A stretch of DNA of 64,000 bases from Symbiodinium microadriaticum (Eukaryota; Sar; Dinophyceae; Suessiales; Symbiodiniaceae), in assembly GCA_001939145.1 (NCBI GenBank), contig LSRX01001185.1:152958-216957 (forward strand), in the 5' to 3' direction. The notes below the pieces were generated by a model. That model had not been told where the DNA came from and did no database searches. It saw only the letters and a list, made by a program, of their open reading frames with translations. Positions 10,226 through 21,539 of the stretch are shown in pieces. A program made the translations under genes and the position numbers. Position 1 is the first letter of the stretch. Each line of letters opens with the position of its first letter.

Positions 10226-11865
10226 CTAACCTTGCATATATGCTTCCGCGAGGATAGCATCACGCCGGCGGTGCCAGGCGTCTGCTTGAGCACGGTTTTC
10301 CTCCTCGCGGTCCTGGTCCGTCGGTCCGCGCCAGTGCGGCACAGCCGGAACGTGAACTGGATTTCGTGCTTGATAATCCAGGCGCTGGATTTCTCCCCCA
10401 GCCACGTGACGCACCTGAAGCTTGTTGGTTGGGGCAGAAGCAGACTCGAGGACCGTAATGGAGTCCGGTTCCTCTTCGCCAGCGGCCTGTTGACGAGCTC
10501 GATCAAAAGCTTCGTCAAGTTCTCGTTGGGCTTCATCCTCGGCGGCTTGCCGCTCGAGGGCCTCATCCAGCTCCTCGACGTTGTAGCTGCCAGGGGCTCC
10601 ATCGTCTGAGGAGTCTCCAGGGAAAGGATCGTGAAGCTCACTGTCCGCGCGAAAGCTTTCCAGTAGAATAGCTTCGCGATAGTCAGCGTCCAGTTCAGGA
10701 TCTCTGCTTCCTAAGAAGGTATCGGCCCCAAGGGGGTCCGATATGCAGTAAAACTCCGGCTCTGCGGTAGTTGTCGGCGGTTGCTCGGGAGCCTGTGGCT
10801 TCCCTTTCGCCTTGGCCTTGCCTTTTCCCTTACCTTTGTGCCTGCCTGGGCTGCGACCTCGTGCCACCATGGCGGTTGGCACAAATCCCCAGGCGGGGCT
10901 TGTGGGGCTTTGTTCCATAACGGATACAATAGCCTCACGCAACCACTCGTGCAAAGCTGCGGGGTGTATGCGTTCTTCTTGCGCCATCGCGTTAGTGACG
11001 CGATCTTGGAACACTGCCATGAGTTGTTCCACGGCCTCTTGGTTGAGGTCCGCGGTTGCATCGTCAGCCGTTAGGGCTTGTACGATGGGAAGAGCTTGCT
11101 CCGTTGCTTCGAGCAGCTTCTCAGACACAGCTTTGCGCTCGCGGTGAAAGTCTTGGGGTACTTCATCAACAAAAGTCCCACACATACGGCAGAACGTTCG
11201 GGACGTAGTCCTCGAACTTCCTCTGTGATCTGTTGCCTCGTGGGGGCATACAGCCGGGTCCACCGTATAGACATGTTCGCGTTTCTCCTGCGATACATGG
11301 CCGCAGTCGCGGCATGTTTTCCGAACGAAGTTTGCAGCACTGCCGGCATAGGTGAAGTCCGTGCAGTTGGCACACCGATCCTTGGGCGGATTCGGTGGGG
11401 TCTTCTTTGGTCCCTTCCCGCAGGTCGCGGGTTATAGGTTCCCTCTGGGATACCTACAGCTGCACGGGTCTCGCGGTAGGGTTTGCTATCTTGGCCTTCC
11501 ATAATAGTATAATACTTATTAAACCAAACCAAGAATTCCCTAAGGTGAGTAGGAGGGCTCGGCTGCAGGAGAGCCCATTTCACAAACTCGGGTTTGCGCG
11601 AGACCTCTTCAAAGGTCATGCCTTTGTGTTGACCGTGGCTGAACCTACGGTCGCCGCCCTCCATCTGCATAGAGCTAGATGGGCGAGACGGGGCTGCCTT
11701 GGACCTGAGCTCGGTCATCATGTGACCGTGCGGGTCTTCATCGTTGCCCGATGGAACGTACAGGCCCCCATCGGGGTCCTGTCTCGGGGACTCGGGGCAA
11801 CAATTGCAATGTGGGCGCGGCCCTTCCCCTGATGCTTCCCACCTTTCTGGTTGGGAAATTTGCAT
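10226..11865 (-). pseudogene. Cysteine-module region downstream of gag
   Basis: Two overlapping frames (11071-11865 and 10226-11263) that were one protein. The first has MTFEEV...EFVKWAL...LREFLVWFNKYY, a block common in dinoflagellate copia proteins. A frame slip then leads into two Cys modules: CQLH/CRQC-type residues around 11300-11375 and VCPHEATDHRG...TFCRMCG near 11180-11250, both zinc-ribbon-like. After these come a helical stretch, a Lys/Gly/Ala tract (KGKGKGKAKAKGK) and a long acidic/helical tail with DDGAPGSYNVEELDEALERQ. Probably nucleic-acid binding and structural; inferred, not shown. Confidence 0.65.
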
Positions 11866-13379
11866 TCAGAGTCTCCGGCCCAGTGGCCAATCGCGCCACA
11901 TCTCAAACAATTGGATTTTGCCTTCAGCGCCTTCATCTTATCTCTGCGCTCATCCAAGGTGAGATGGGAGCGGACAACCTTGCCTTTACCTTTGCCCTTT
12001 CCACGGCCTTTGCCTTTGCGACCTTTGGCCTTGCCAAACGCGGCGTTGGCTGCAAGTTGGAGTTGGATCGCGTGTCCACTCTCGGCTTCCTCGGGATCAA
12101 GCTCCTCGAGGCAGTTAAGGGCTAGGGCCTCTTCCTCATCGAGCTCGAAATCTTCGTAGCTCGGGTCTTCCTCCTCCTCGGCTGCGGGGTAGGAGTGCGG
12201 TTCGTAGTCGATTTCGTCCCCTAGGCCGGGGTACGAAGTGTCGTCGTACTCCTCCGCGTCCTCGTCCTCTTGATGGTACGCGTCATCGTACGCAAACTGC
12301 GCCTCATCCTCGGCGATGTAGGCGCGGCGGTTAAAACCTCTACCTTTGCCTTTGCCGTAGCCTTTGGGACCGGCCCGCGACCTGGTCCCGAAACTGCTGC
12401 TGGAGTTGCGGCGGTCCTGAAAGGTACCGCCTCCTCCTAGGGAGCGACCCTCCTTTAGGTGCGTGCCGCTGTAATGCTCCACGAGAGTAGCACTAGCGGC
12501 TTCGAAGCTTTTGGCGTCTGAGGTGCAGGCTTTGATCACCAGAGCTTCCTGTCGGCTAAGGCCGGATAGCTCTAGCAAGAGTTCCACGCGCATCGGCTCA
12601 GAGAGCTCGATGCTGCTGTCGAGGGATTTTAGCATCTTCCACCAGCGTCGTCGCCTGCTGACGTACGACAGCATTGATTCACCGCTTTGGCGTGCTAAGG
12701 CACCGTTGCGTTGACCAGCTCTGAAGAGCTCACGGGTTTCTTCTGCAGCGCGTGGGAACACAACGTTCCTCATACGGGATATGAAGTCACGCAAACCACC
12801 GGGGGCGGTTAATGCCTCTATGCCTATATCCCGGGCTAACTCAAAGGCTTCATCACGAAGTCCTTCAAGAACCTTATGAACCATCTCAGTCCTTGCCTTG
12901 ATGGCATAAGACGTGGACTCGTCCATGGGAAGCGCAGCGGTGCTCTTCACAGAACCCGCGTCTGAGGTCTTTGGTGCACGCGTGGGTGGCCGGAGAGGTC
13001 CACCCTGAGACGGCTGTGGAACAGATTCCATGTCGGGCCTGTCCTCGGCGGGTACAGGTGGATCGGCTGCAGCCCGAGCCGGGCTTGCGGCCTCAGTGTG
13101 GCTATCATCGCTCTCGTCCGGGTCGATAGACTTATCGCCTTTGGGGGATTTGGACTTAACCCTGATGGCGTCCTCATAAAGTTTAAGCCTCATTGAGGTC
13201 CTAAACTGCCAGTCATGCAAGGTATCTGGCGCTCCGTTATAGAGGTAACTGCCACTTCTGGTCTCCAGGGGAGTACCAGCATGGGATGCACGGGTATATC
13301 GTAACCCGGCGACGGACATGAGGATAGTGGCGGAGGTGCAGATAAGAGGAGTGGTGGGTTGATATGTTAAAGGGCTCAC
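11718..13379 (-). CDS. copia gag with zinc knuckle
   Basis: Structural nucleocapsid-like protein that would package the element RNA. 553 codons: residues 1-120 are Ser/Pro-rich and acidic; about 150-310 hold the helical gag core (FISRMRNVVFPRAAEETRELFR..., SYVSRRRRWWKMLKSL, ELLLELSGLSRQEALVI); then a Gly/Arg stretch, a very acidic stretch (EEEEDPSYEDFELDEEE) and a Lys/Gly tract. The zinc knuckle CLRCGAIGHWAGDSEC is close to the C-terminus, with six residues rather than four between His and the last Cys. Best preserved frame of the element; it begins about 80 bp inside the 5' LTR. Downstream it overlaps the next frame, so a frameshift has cut it from the rest of the polyprotein. Confidence 0.85.
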   Translation of the reverse strand: MSPLTYQPTTPLICTSATILMSVAGLRYTRASHAGTPLETRSGSYLYNGAPDTLHDWQFRTSMRLKLYEDAIRVKSKSPKGDKSIDPDESDDSHTEAASPARAAADPPVPAEDRPDMESVPQPSQGGPLRPPTRAPKTSDAGSVKSTAALPMDESTSYAIKARTEMVHKVLEGLRDEAFELARDIGIEALTAPGGLRDFISRMRNVVFPRAAEETRELFRAGQRNGALARQSGESMLSYVSRRRRWWKMLKSLDSSIELSEPMRVELLLELSGLSRQEALVIKACTSDAKSFEAASATLVEHYSGTHLKEGRSLGGGGTFQDRRNSSSSFGTRSRAGPKGYGKGKGRGFNRRAYIAEDEAQFAYDDAYHQEDEDAEEYDDTSYPGLGDEIDYEPHSYPAAEEEEDPSYEDFELDEEEALALNCLEELDPEEAESGHAIQLQLAANAAFGKAKGRKGKGRGKGKGKGKVVRSHLTLDERRDKMKALKAKSNCLRCGAIGHWAGDSECKFPNQKGGKHQGKGRAHIAIVAPSPRDRTPMGACTFHRATMKTRTVT

Positions 13380-13444
13380 CCCGGCCCTATGACGGATCTA
13401 CACAGGCTACTTAGCCACCCGCTCGGCCAGTCCACCGGGGGTAC

Positions 13445-13458
13445 TGGCTCCGCTACCA
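13445..13458 (-). promoter_or_regulatory. Primer binding site, Met-tRNA-like
   Basis: One base inside the 5' LTR the minus strand reads TGGTAGCGGAGCCA, i.e. the plus strand has a tRNA 3' end ending in GCTACCA. Eukaryotic initiator-Met tRNAs commonly end in (C)GCTACCA or TGCTACCA and prime most Ty1/copia elements. The position and TGG start are exactly as expected for minus-strand primer annealing. Confidence 0.75.
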
Positions 13459-13459
13459 G

Positions 13460-13589
13460 TGTTAAACTGGCGGGCTTTTCACCGTATACTGCGTGGCTAC
13501 ACTGTAAGCTCAAGGGCCCTAAACATTGCGGATATATACACTATCGTTCACAATCATGGTCACAACAGGCAAAAGTGGACTGTAGTTCA
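13460..13589 (-). repeat. 5' LTR of the copia element
   Basis: A 130-bp partner of 2226-2357, TG...CA bounded. It should contain the element promoter; I see no canonical TATA box, only a TATATACACTATCG stretch shared by both copies. Confidence 0.9.
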
Positions 13590-13779
13590 AAGTATTCATC
13601 CACGACATAGAAAACGATGTTTGGATCGGTTGTGATCCTCAGCACCAACTAGTTTTATGTCCAAAGGTAGTGATCTAAAAACAACAGCAAGATATACAGT
13701 TCTGACCCAAAAGAATGATAAACCACATGTAGACGGCAACAAAACTGAATTTGAAGGGGAATTTATTTCTTGTCGAGCT

Positions 13780-14155
13780 TCGCCAACACGAATATTAATA
13801 TAGATGGGTATTGACGCATAGCCAACAAAACATAAATTAAATAGGTGACGACCCAAACAATTTAGTCAATGATAAGGCTGGTGACCCATAACATCAAGAA
13901 GCGAATTTGGTTGGATTGGTATTGGGTTTCGATATCACTAAGTACAAACTGGAAAGGTATTGACCCATGAAAACCGAACCTCAACACCTGAATTTAGATG
14001 GGTATTGACCCACACGAACAACAAATTGAAATGGATGGGTATCGGACAAAAACAAGCAAAATGTAGATGGGTATTGACCCACAAGAACAACAAACTGAAT
14101 TTGCATGGGTATTGGCCCGCAATAACGAACTGACCCGGATGGGTATCCGCTTACC
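13780..14155. repeat. Decayed minisatellite, right half
   Basis: Units of about 45-55 bp containing TAGATGGGTATTGACCCA and ACAACAAACTGAA; at least six can be recognised between 13800 and 14150. Same family as 1885-2225. Confidence 0.75.
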
Positions 14156-15253
14156 GCAGCATTCACATGCTCAAATTGTTGGCTTTGGATAGATAAAACT
14201 GTATTTGGAATAAAATGGACCCAGAGAAATTGGTATGCATGAATCCAACCTGCATGAGTGTGTGTACGTGCGTATTTACATACATATATGCAACTGTCTG
14301 TAAAGACCAGCACTGTCGTATACATGCTTTGTATATTCTATCTAAAGACCAGAATCTTAAACTCAGATTCAATATGTATCATGGGCGACTGTTTGGGAAG
14401 CCATTACCAAACGTGTTGATAAACAGACTGCCAAACAGATGCTTAAGCATGTGCGAAGTCGTTAGTGCCCTTTGGTTTATAAAGTTTAGAGGATCCAGCC
14501 ATTCCTTACAGGGTTTGGGGTTTGCCACCCATCGTCTCCTCTCGAAGAGGCTTACGAGTCAATGATTTTCTTGGGTTCGGGGATGGTTTGGGCATCATGC
14601 AGCCCTATCAAAGCTGTCTGTGGCATTCGCTTCTTGCAGCACTTTGGATGTCGCACTCATCATCTCTTATGTGGACTTGACTATGATCTGCTTTAGAGGA
14701 TATGGCTTTCAGGGCTATTGTCTGGTTCCACTTCAGCCACATTATTTTTAGGATTCAGCTGGGTTTTGTCATGCATCATGCTCTTTGACTACTTCCGTCT
14801 TGAAGAATTTCGCTGCTTCTCCGTGATGTTATGGCACTGGCCTTCTAATATGTCCTAAAACGAGGCTTTGCTATATCGCAAGCCTGTCCGTCTGTACAGA
14901 TGAATATTGATACGGATGCATAGCGGTGTCATGCATAAACACAACATACATATGTCTACACCTGTCATTGATACATTGGTAGTGTATGCATATATGGAGT
15001 ATCTCGTAAGCCATAGTCATATGCTTTCATAGGTTTCTGTCTACTAATCTTGAAAGTACTGGTATAGACTGTATAGATGTAAATGCTTCCGCGCATCTTC
15101 CTTCATTTTGTTGTATGTATATCATAGCTGCTTTGTTGCTGGGCCAGAACATTGAAGACTAGGCTTAAAAGGCCCTAGGCGACCCCACAGCCCCGGGCCC
15201 CCGCAGGGCGGAGCGCTCTCATCCAAGAGCTCCGCGAGCCTGGGGGGGGGGAG
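14156..15253. other. Non-genic AT-rich DNA
   Basis: No recognisable gene, RNA or repeat. Short frames have no domain. Ends in a G-run (15241-15253) at the edge of the first assembly gap. Confidence 0.5.
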
Positions 15254-15433
15254 NNNNNNNNNNNNNNNNNNNNNNNNNNNNNNNNNNNNNNNNNNNNNNN
15301 NNNNNNNNNNNNNNNNNNNNNNNNNNNNNNNNNNNNNNNNNNNNNNNNNNNNNNNNNNNNNNNNNNNNNNNNNNNNNNNNNNNNNNNNNNNNNNNNNNNN
15401 NNNNNNNNNNNNNNNNNNNNNNNNNNNNNNNNN
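15254..15433. other. Assembly gap (N)
   Basis: 180 undetermined bases flanked by a G-run on the left and a C-run on the right. Confidence 1.
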
Positions 15434-15659
15434 GCCCCCCCGCCGCGGAGTTCTCCGACGAAAACACTGGACCCAGTAGCTAGACTGTACCAACAGAAAC
15501 AGACAAGATGCAAAAAAGATTTAGACCGCGACTCCATCTCAGCCCATCCGACACGTGAAATACTACAGGTCGTGTCGACGAACGAGGCAAATAAAGCTAG
15601 ATATGGACAAAAGAACAAGGGACGTACATATGCGACCCACCGAAAACTGGGGCCTGTAT

Positions 15660-15822
15660 TTTGTTATTTTTTTTTTTTTTATTTTTTTTTTTTTATTTAT
15701 TTATATATATATTTATTTATATTTATTTTTATATATATATATATACACAAAAAGAGGGGAGGGAGAGGGAGAGAGACAGAGAGAGTGTGTGTGAGAGAGT
15801 GAGAGAGTGAGAGAGAGACAGA
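15660..15822. repeat. Poly-T, TA and GA simple repeats
   Basis: T-rich tract 15661-15725, TATA run 15726-15747, then GAGAGA/GTGTGT purine-rich repeat 15750-15822. Frames across it are repeat translations. Confidence 0.95.
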
Positions 15823-18800
15823 GCATGCTTCGGGCTTCGCTCCCGCTCCGTTTGCCGCTCCTTGAACAAGCTGTCGGCTGTCGTTCAAAGGCTGGTAGGA
15901 GTCGCAGCAGCTCGTGAACATGTCCTATGTCCTCTACAGTGTGATATGGCGATCGAACCCTGTGGCTGCGGGCAAGGGAGCCAGAAGCTCGGCTCGTCGT
16001 GGTCACACTGCAACACAGGGCGCCGCAAGCCAAGCTACGCCTTTCATCGAGAGGAGCATTTCTCTAACTTCCAGCTCGAGCATGAAAAAACTACCATGCA
16101 AGCGAACCGACGAGCTCAAGTGGCATCACAACAAGTCCTGAATTACGAATTTCCGAATTGGTCCTGCAGTGGCAGTGTCACTGGAGTCGATATGCTGATC
16201 GTCGGAGTTCCTGTGTACATGCGGCCTCGACACCCAAGCAAGTCCACCGAAACCACACCAGGCTGCAGGTTTCTCACCTCACGCAGTAGCTCCACATCGT
16301 ACACCTCGTAGACACGACGCCGCTGCTGCTCCCTCTCCTGAGCGCGACAGTGGCAGCTCTCCCTGCGCCCCTGCATGGTAGCGGAACGAGCACCGGGCGC
16401 TGCTGACACAGCGCTCGGCGAGGAGCAGCACCTCGAACGGTCGTCATGTCTCGTCTTGTCTTAATTCTACAACAGTATCAACAGTGTGAAACGCTTGCTA
16501 GGACTGGAACGGAAGAACATGCCGGCTGCAAAGGGAAGCGCTTCAGCCTGTTGCACAGCCGACCCGTGAGCGGTCTGGATCCGGCGAGCTTCCAAGCTGA
16601 GGCAGCAACCACGTTCCTCCGGCAGCGGCAACCAACATTGGTAGCTCACGCTTTTCCCCTACAGATGGGAAGCAGTAGACCTTCGAGCGTCAGGCCAGCA
16701 ACAGCGCGGACATCAAGCGAGGAAGTCTGTGTCTTGGCCGGCTGCCGACATCCCCTGCAGTAGCGGGCCATTCTGGCGCGCACGCTGAATAGCTGCCGCC
16801 AAGGAGTATCCTTTGGATCCATGGTTGCATGCACACCAATGCAGTGAACTCATCAACCAACAGACTTCAGGGAAGCAAAAACAGCCACAAAAACATGCAG
16901 ATTTGTCTTTGCGGTACTCCGTGCAGTTCGTGCACATTGTTTCTGGGACAACATGTAAAGACCGAGCGCTTCCCAACTTGAACAGGAACCGGACTGCCCG
17001 CGGAATCCCGATAGAAATGTGGATCCGACACTGTGGCGTTGTCATGTCAAAATGGCGATCTATGGTCACAGCACTGTAGCCCACCCTTCCAAAACACGCA
17101 GATATGCAAGAAGGCGGGCAAGGCCATAATCAGGTCAGCTGTGCTTGACTCGGCTTGATTTTGAGTTGGCAACCGAAACACAAAGTGAGCTCCCCCAAGA
17201 GTCGCGAGATCCAAGCACAGCAAGCCTCCAACACAAAAACTGCTTTTTCAATTGGATTCATGCACAGAGGGGCTGGGAAAACATACAATATGTGCGATCC
17301 TGCTTCAGTGCTTGGAAATAGGTCCTAATAACCCTGGTCACACCGACAAAACTATCAACTACATGCACCTCGCGCACAAAGCTTGTCTATGTGAGATCAT
17401 CGCACAAGAAGCGATAACGCTAGCAAACAAAAAAAATAACAGGCTAGTCATGTGCAGATCACGCAGACAGGCAGAAAGGCCCACAACATAGCGGCGAAGA
17501 TGCGAAGATAGCACCCATTGAAATCCGCTTTCATCCCGCTCTTGGATTGCAGCAAATGACCGGGAGCCTTGTGAGACCCCCCTCTTCCGCGCGAAGGCGG
17601 CTTCGCACACCTCATCCTGCACGAGCTTTCAGAGAGCCAGCAAAGCCGGCCGAACTTGGTGTCCTTGAGAACAAACGCAGCTTCGTCCACGAGCCGGCCA
17701 GCCTGCTAAGGCACATGGCATGCACGCCCGTGCATCAGACAACCATCATGTTTCCCGGGGCACTTTCGCCGAACTCATGCCGTTGCACCAAAGCCGTTTC
17801 CAATTTAACAGCTGCTTAGGAAGCTTGACTCGACAAGAGATCGGCACAAATTTGCTGCAAAATTTGACGGTGGCCACGTGCCAGCAAATCCTAAGCGAGA
17901 CCAGTCTGCACTCGGCGATAGTAGAACAATCAAACCGGGGTTTTGCACAGCGCATCTTATCAGACCCTTGTAAATCCCTTGTACGACCATGATAATGGCC
18001 TCAGAACACCCCTGTCAAGACCTGACAAGAACACGATACGATTAGCATAAGCAGCATAAGCCTCTCTAAATTCTTATCGAATAGGACTCCCGACACAGTG
18101 ACACAGGCCTCGCGGCAGGCCTTCACCTGCCATGAGCCCATGCAAGAACCACTTACCGCACGAAACGAGTCCTGTGCCTCTGGATCTTCGGTGCTGGGGA
18201 CACCATGACTCTTTGTTTTGTTGAAGGCCTCTCTTGGGTTTGAGAGTGTAAAGTGAGTGACTCTACTTCCTGTTTTCCACGCTCGGTCGTGCTACATGTT
18301 ACTCACGCTCGCGCGAGTATGATTACGAACATTATTGCCGTTACTACTTCGCAAAAATGACAAGCTCCTACTTGTAGTGCTTCTTCGATCGCATATGCCG
18401 TACAGAAACGAACGGCGAACCACTGTGTTTCGCAAGTTGGGATCATTGGCGAAAACGGCTTATGCTCGCCTTTCGCATCATTAGTGTCGTGTTCTGTTAC
18501 TACACTATCGTCAAGTTTGCTTATTCCGACCACGAATGCTGAACAGGTTGACATGCCGGCGAGACATATTCTGTCGAGAGGATGTGGGCGCCAGTGCAGA
18601 TGGCACACATCATCTGGCCAAGATTAAAACCAGATGGGCATCTGCATGATTTGAAAGATGGTTCCAAAAAGCTTTGCAAGAATCAATGGCCATACATTAG
18701 TTCATGAGTAGCAATCAAAAAATCCGGCAGCCACAGACTGGGCTCACGACAGTTCCAGCACAAAAAAACGCAGCCCACATGCCCACGGACAATTCGAAAC

Positions 18801-20399
18801 GTGATACTCCTTGAAGACCGAACCGGCCAAGAATGATAAAAAAACAAACACAAAACCCAATCACAGGCTCGGGAGAAAAAGGGGAAGCGACATGAGTAAG
18901 ATGGGCGTTGTTGAACGACGCGGAGACGAACGTCGTCATGACCATCAGTACCGTCATCATCAGCAGTATACACAGCAGCATCTGGACTGTGTAGAATTAT
19001 GGATTACAAGGCCTCACGCATTGTATTCAGGACAAAGGCCCCTCATGCATGAGAACAAAAGCGGAATTGAACAACAGTAGACAAGTCCAACAACTAGTCA
19101 AGTATGACTGAGGGACCATTGAGATTTTGACGACGATACAGCAACGAAAACAGCAAAAACACGAACAAAGAGGCAAATCAAGATTACCAAAAGATGGCGC
19201 CCGCCGCAGCAGCAGCAGCAACAACAGCAGCAATAGTAGCGGTCAACAGAAACGACGGCAGCAACCTCACTTCTCCGACTTGAAGAAGAAATCCAATTTG
19301 TCATCAGCAAGCGGGAGCAGGATCAACAATCCGACAACACAAAGCCTTCGTGGTCCGTCGGAAGGTGTCCGCGATCAGGTGCCTAGACCGCTCTGAACTC
19401 CAGAGCTCCATAGCACAAGGCGGACTGAAGAATCGCCAGGCGGCGAGACATGTGGATTCCATTCTGCAACCTGGATTTCTATCACTTTTTGCGATGTACA
19501 CACGACCAGCCTCAGAAGGCAAATTCTCAGCAGGTAAGCTTGTCGCCATCAGTCCCTGCAGATCGAGCAGAAACTTTTGCTGCCTCACCGGCGACAAGAC
19601 ATGCGATCAGGTCTGCTTCACACATTCTGAAACCGGAGGCACAAGAGACTCGCCACTTGCTAGATTGTGAATGTCTGAAGATCTGACGAGCCTGGTCGAG
19701 AGCTCAAGACCTGTGGTTGCCTCTGCAAGGAGGGCACGTTGCGAGCTACCGCCCCCTCAAAAACAAAAACACGAATGCTTCCAGCACCAAGTGGCAAAGA
19801 CCGGCCGGCCGTTCGCAGCCGCCACTGCTGCTTCTGCTGGGTTCGCGAAGGCCGTGTCCTTCAGAGTCCTGGCTGAGTTGCTTAGGAGATATGCTGGGCC
19901 TGCGGATGCCCGTGGCCTCAAAGCCTTCGGTTTCGGGGTCTCCTGCCCGACATCCCGACTTAATCAGAACCCTACCGACTGGACTCGGCACAACACCAGC
20001 CGACTCGTTCGGCAGATCCTTGGAGCCAGCAGCCTTTCGACATTTGTTGGAGGGCTCCTCTGCGCTTCTGAGAAAGAGATATCTAACAGGAATCTCGTTG
20101 CTCCTGTCTTGACGGCGCCGCCCGCTTCTTCGACCGCTCGGGAGCTTTGGACTGGGACGGAAAGCTCATGCGCTCATGCCCATGCGATTCCATGAGATCC
20201 CAAATCCCTCCAAAAATCATCGCCCGCCTCACTCTCCGGGTTGGCCTGTGAAGCAGGGGTCCTCGGCCTCGGGCAGCGCTGGCGCGCTGTTGTAACGTAC
20301 GAAGCGGGCCTATAGGGGGCGCAGGGGCCCCTCTTCACCCGTGCCTGGCTGACGGCGCCGCTGCTCGGGCCTTGGCCTGGGCAGCTAGGCTCTGCGTGC
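15823..20399. other. No recognisable gene
   Basis: Mixed-composition DNA with many short frames on both strands, none with a motif I can name. The minus frame 16143-16409 has a charged stretch (REQQRRRVYEVYDVELLREVRNLQP) that could be an exon, but there is no supporting neighbour. 19090-19330 contains a CAG/AGC-rich patch (frames reading poly-Cys or Ser/Gln). Nothing here is annotated as a gene. Confidence 0.4.
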
Positions 20400-21045
20400 C
20401 CAGCGGCGCTTCAACAACTTCCACGCCTTCGGTGCCTTCGGCGCCTTCCCGGGGGTCAGCCTGCAGAAGTTCCGAGGCCCTCGCTTGCCAACTGTTGCAA
20501 TGTCTGGCCTCCCTGGCGCCGTTGCACGGCGTCTCTTGATACTCGTCGCCAAAGGAGCATCCGAATCGTCGTCACTGATTCCCCTGAACATGAGCATGCA
20601 GCCCCGAGCACGCACACAGTCCTCTTGCTTTCATGTTGTCAGCATCCTGCCTTCGCACTTCCAGCATACTGGCCGCAACCTTGCATATGCACATTATTTT
20701 CCAGCCGGCTTGAACAACGAGTGCCAGTGCTAGGCTCATTGCTTCCGAGTCCGCCTGCCGACCCTGCTTGCCTGGCGCCATGCAAGGCAGCGCGCTGCGA
20801 ATCGCATGCGCATGCGCTGGGACTCTCAGCGCATGCGGCACAGCGACAGGCGCACGCTGCGCCTTTCTTCTCCAAGGCTTCGGGCGACGGGGCGGTGGCT
20901 GGACCTCTTCGAAGCCCGGACCCGACAACCGCAGCTGCGATGCGCTCTCTGCCGCTCTCCTGGCGTCAGGGCCACGGGGCCTCCCAGCTCGGCGGGAAGC
21001 GGCCTCTCCGCTGCGCTCTGCGACGCGCTGACCGCTTTTCAGCAC
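20400..21045 (-). other. Possible exons of an unidentified gene
   Basis: Minus-strand frames 20572-21045 and 20385-20615 carry a basic, Pro-rich stretch (GFEEVQPPPRRPKPWRRKAQ) and a Lys/Arg/Asp-rich stretch (ISDDDSDAPLATSIKRRR, GKAPKAPKAWKLLKRRW) with a nuclear-protein flavour. They overlap in different frames, as exons separated by a short intron might. No domain is recognised and they may be unrelated to each other. Confidence 0.2.
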
Positions 21046-21539
21046 TGCGCTGAACGGCTACGCCCCCGGCAATTGTTTTCTCTGATGCCTGTTTTCCGCA
21101 TGCCAAGGCGCTCGAAGGACGCTGGAAGCAAGGGGACGTCGTCAAGGAACCCCTGGAGCTCCGGCTCTCCCCGTTCCGAAGCAGGGCCGCACGGTGGAGG
21201 CCTGTGGACTCTGGTCCACCTCGCCTGACCACAGCCTCAAGAGCGCCACTGCTTCTTCCTCTGCCGTCGAAACCCGCCGTCGGAAGCCGCTCCTTCAGTA
21301 AGGTCCTCTATCGCTCTGTGCTGCTCCGCTTTCTCCACCGGGACGGTGGAAGGGCTGGGGGATGCCAGGATGGACCCGCATGCTTCGCCGCATTGGCTAA
21401 GTTGTCAGCCCGCCACTGAGCACTTCCGAGAAATATCTCCAGCCCACAGTGAAAAGCGAGCCCTGCACGCCTGGGTCGCAGTTCGCTGCTGGAAGCGTAA
21501 GTACGCATTGTTCGCTTCAACCTTCTTGCAGCCGTGTCT

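Larger units (their letters stand above)
2226..13589 (-). mobile_element. Long Ty1/copia-type LTR retrotransposon (defective)
   Basis: The element is delimited by two near-identical TG...CA direct repeats and contains, in minus-strand order, a gag with zinc knuckle, cysteine modules, a long region of unknown function, integrase, reverse transcriptase and RNase H. Integrase before RT is the copia order. At 11.4 kb it is about twice the usual 5-6 kb copia length. The coding regions are broken by several frameshifts and stops (described under each part), so this copy cannot make a full polyprotein. A block near 8090-9700 is read on the opposite strand. The LTRs differ by about three substitutions and one 2-bp indel, suggesting a fairly recent insertion. 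Outside the left LTR lies GTATT; outside the right LTR the same GTATT lies two bases away, an imperfect 5-bp target duplication. Confidence 0.9.
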
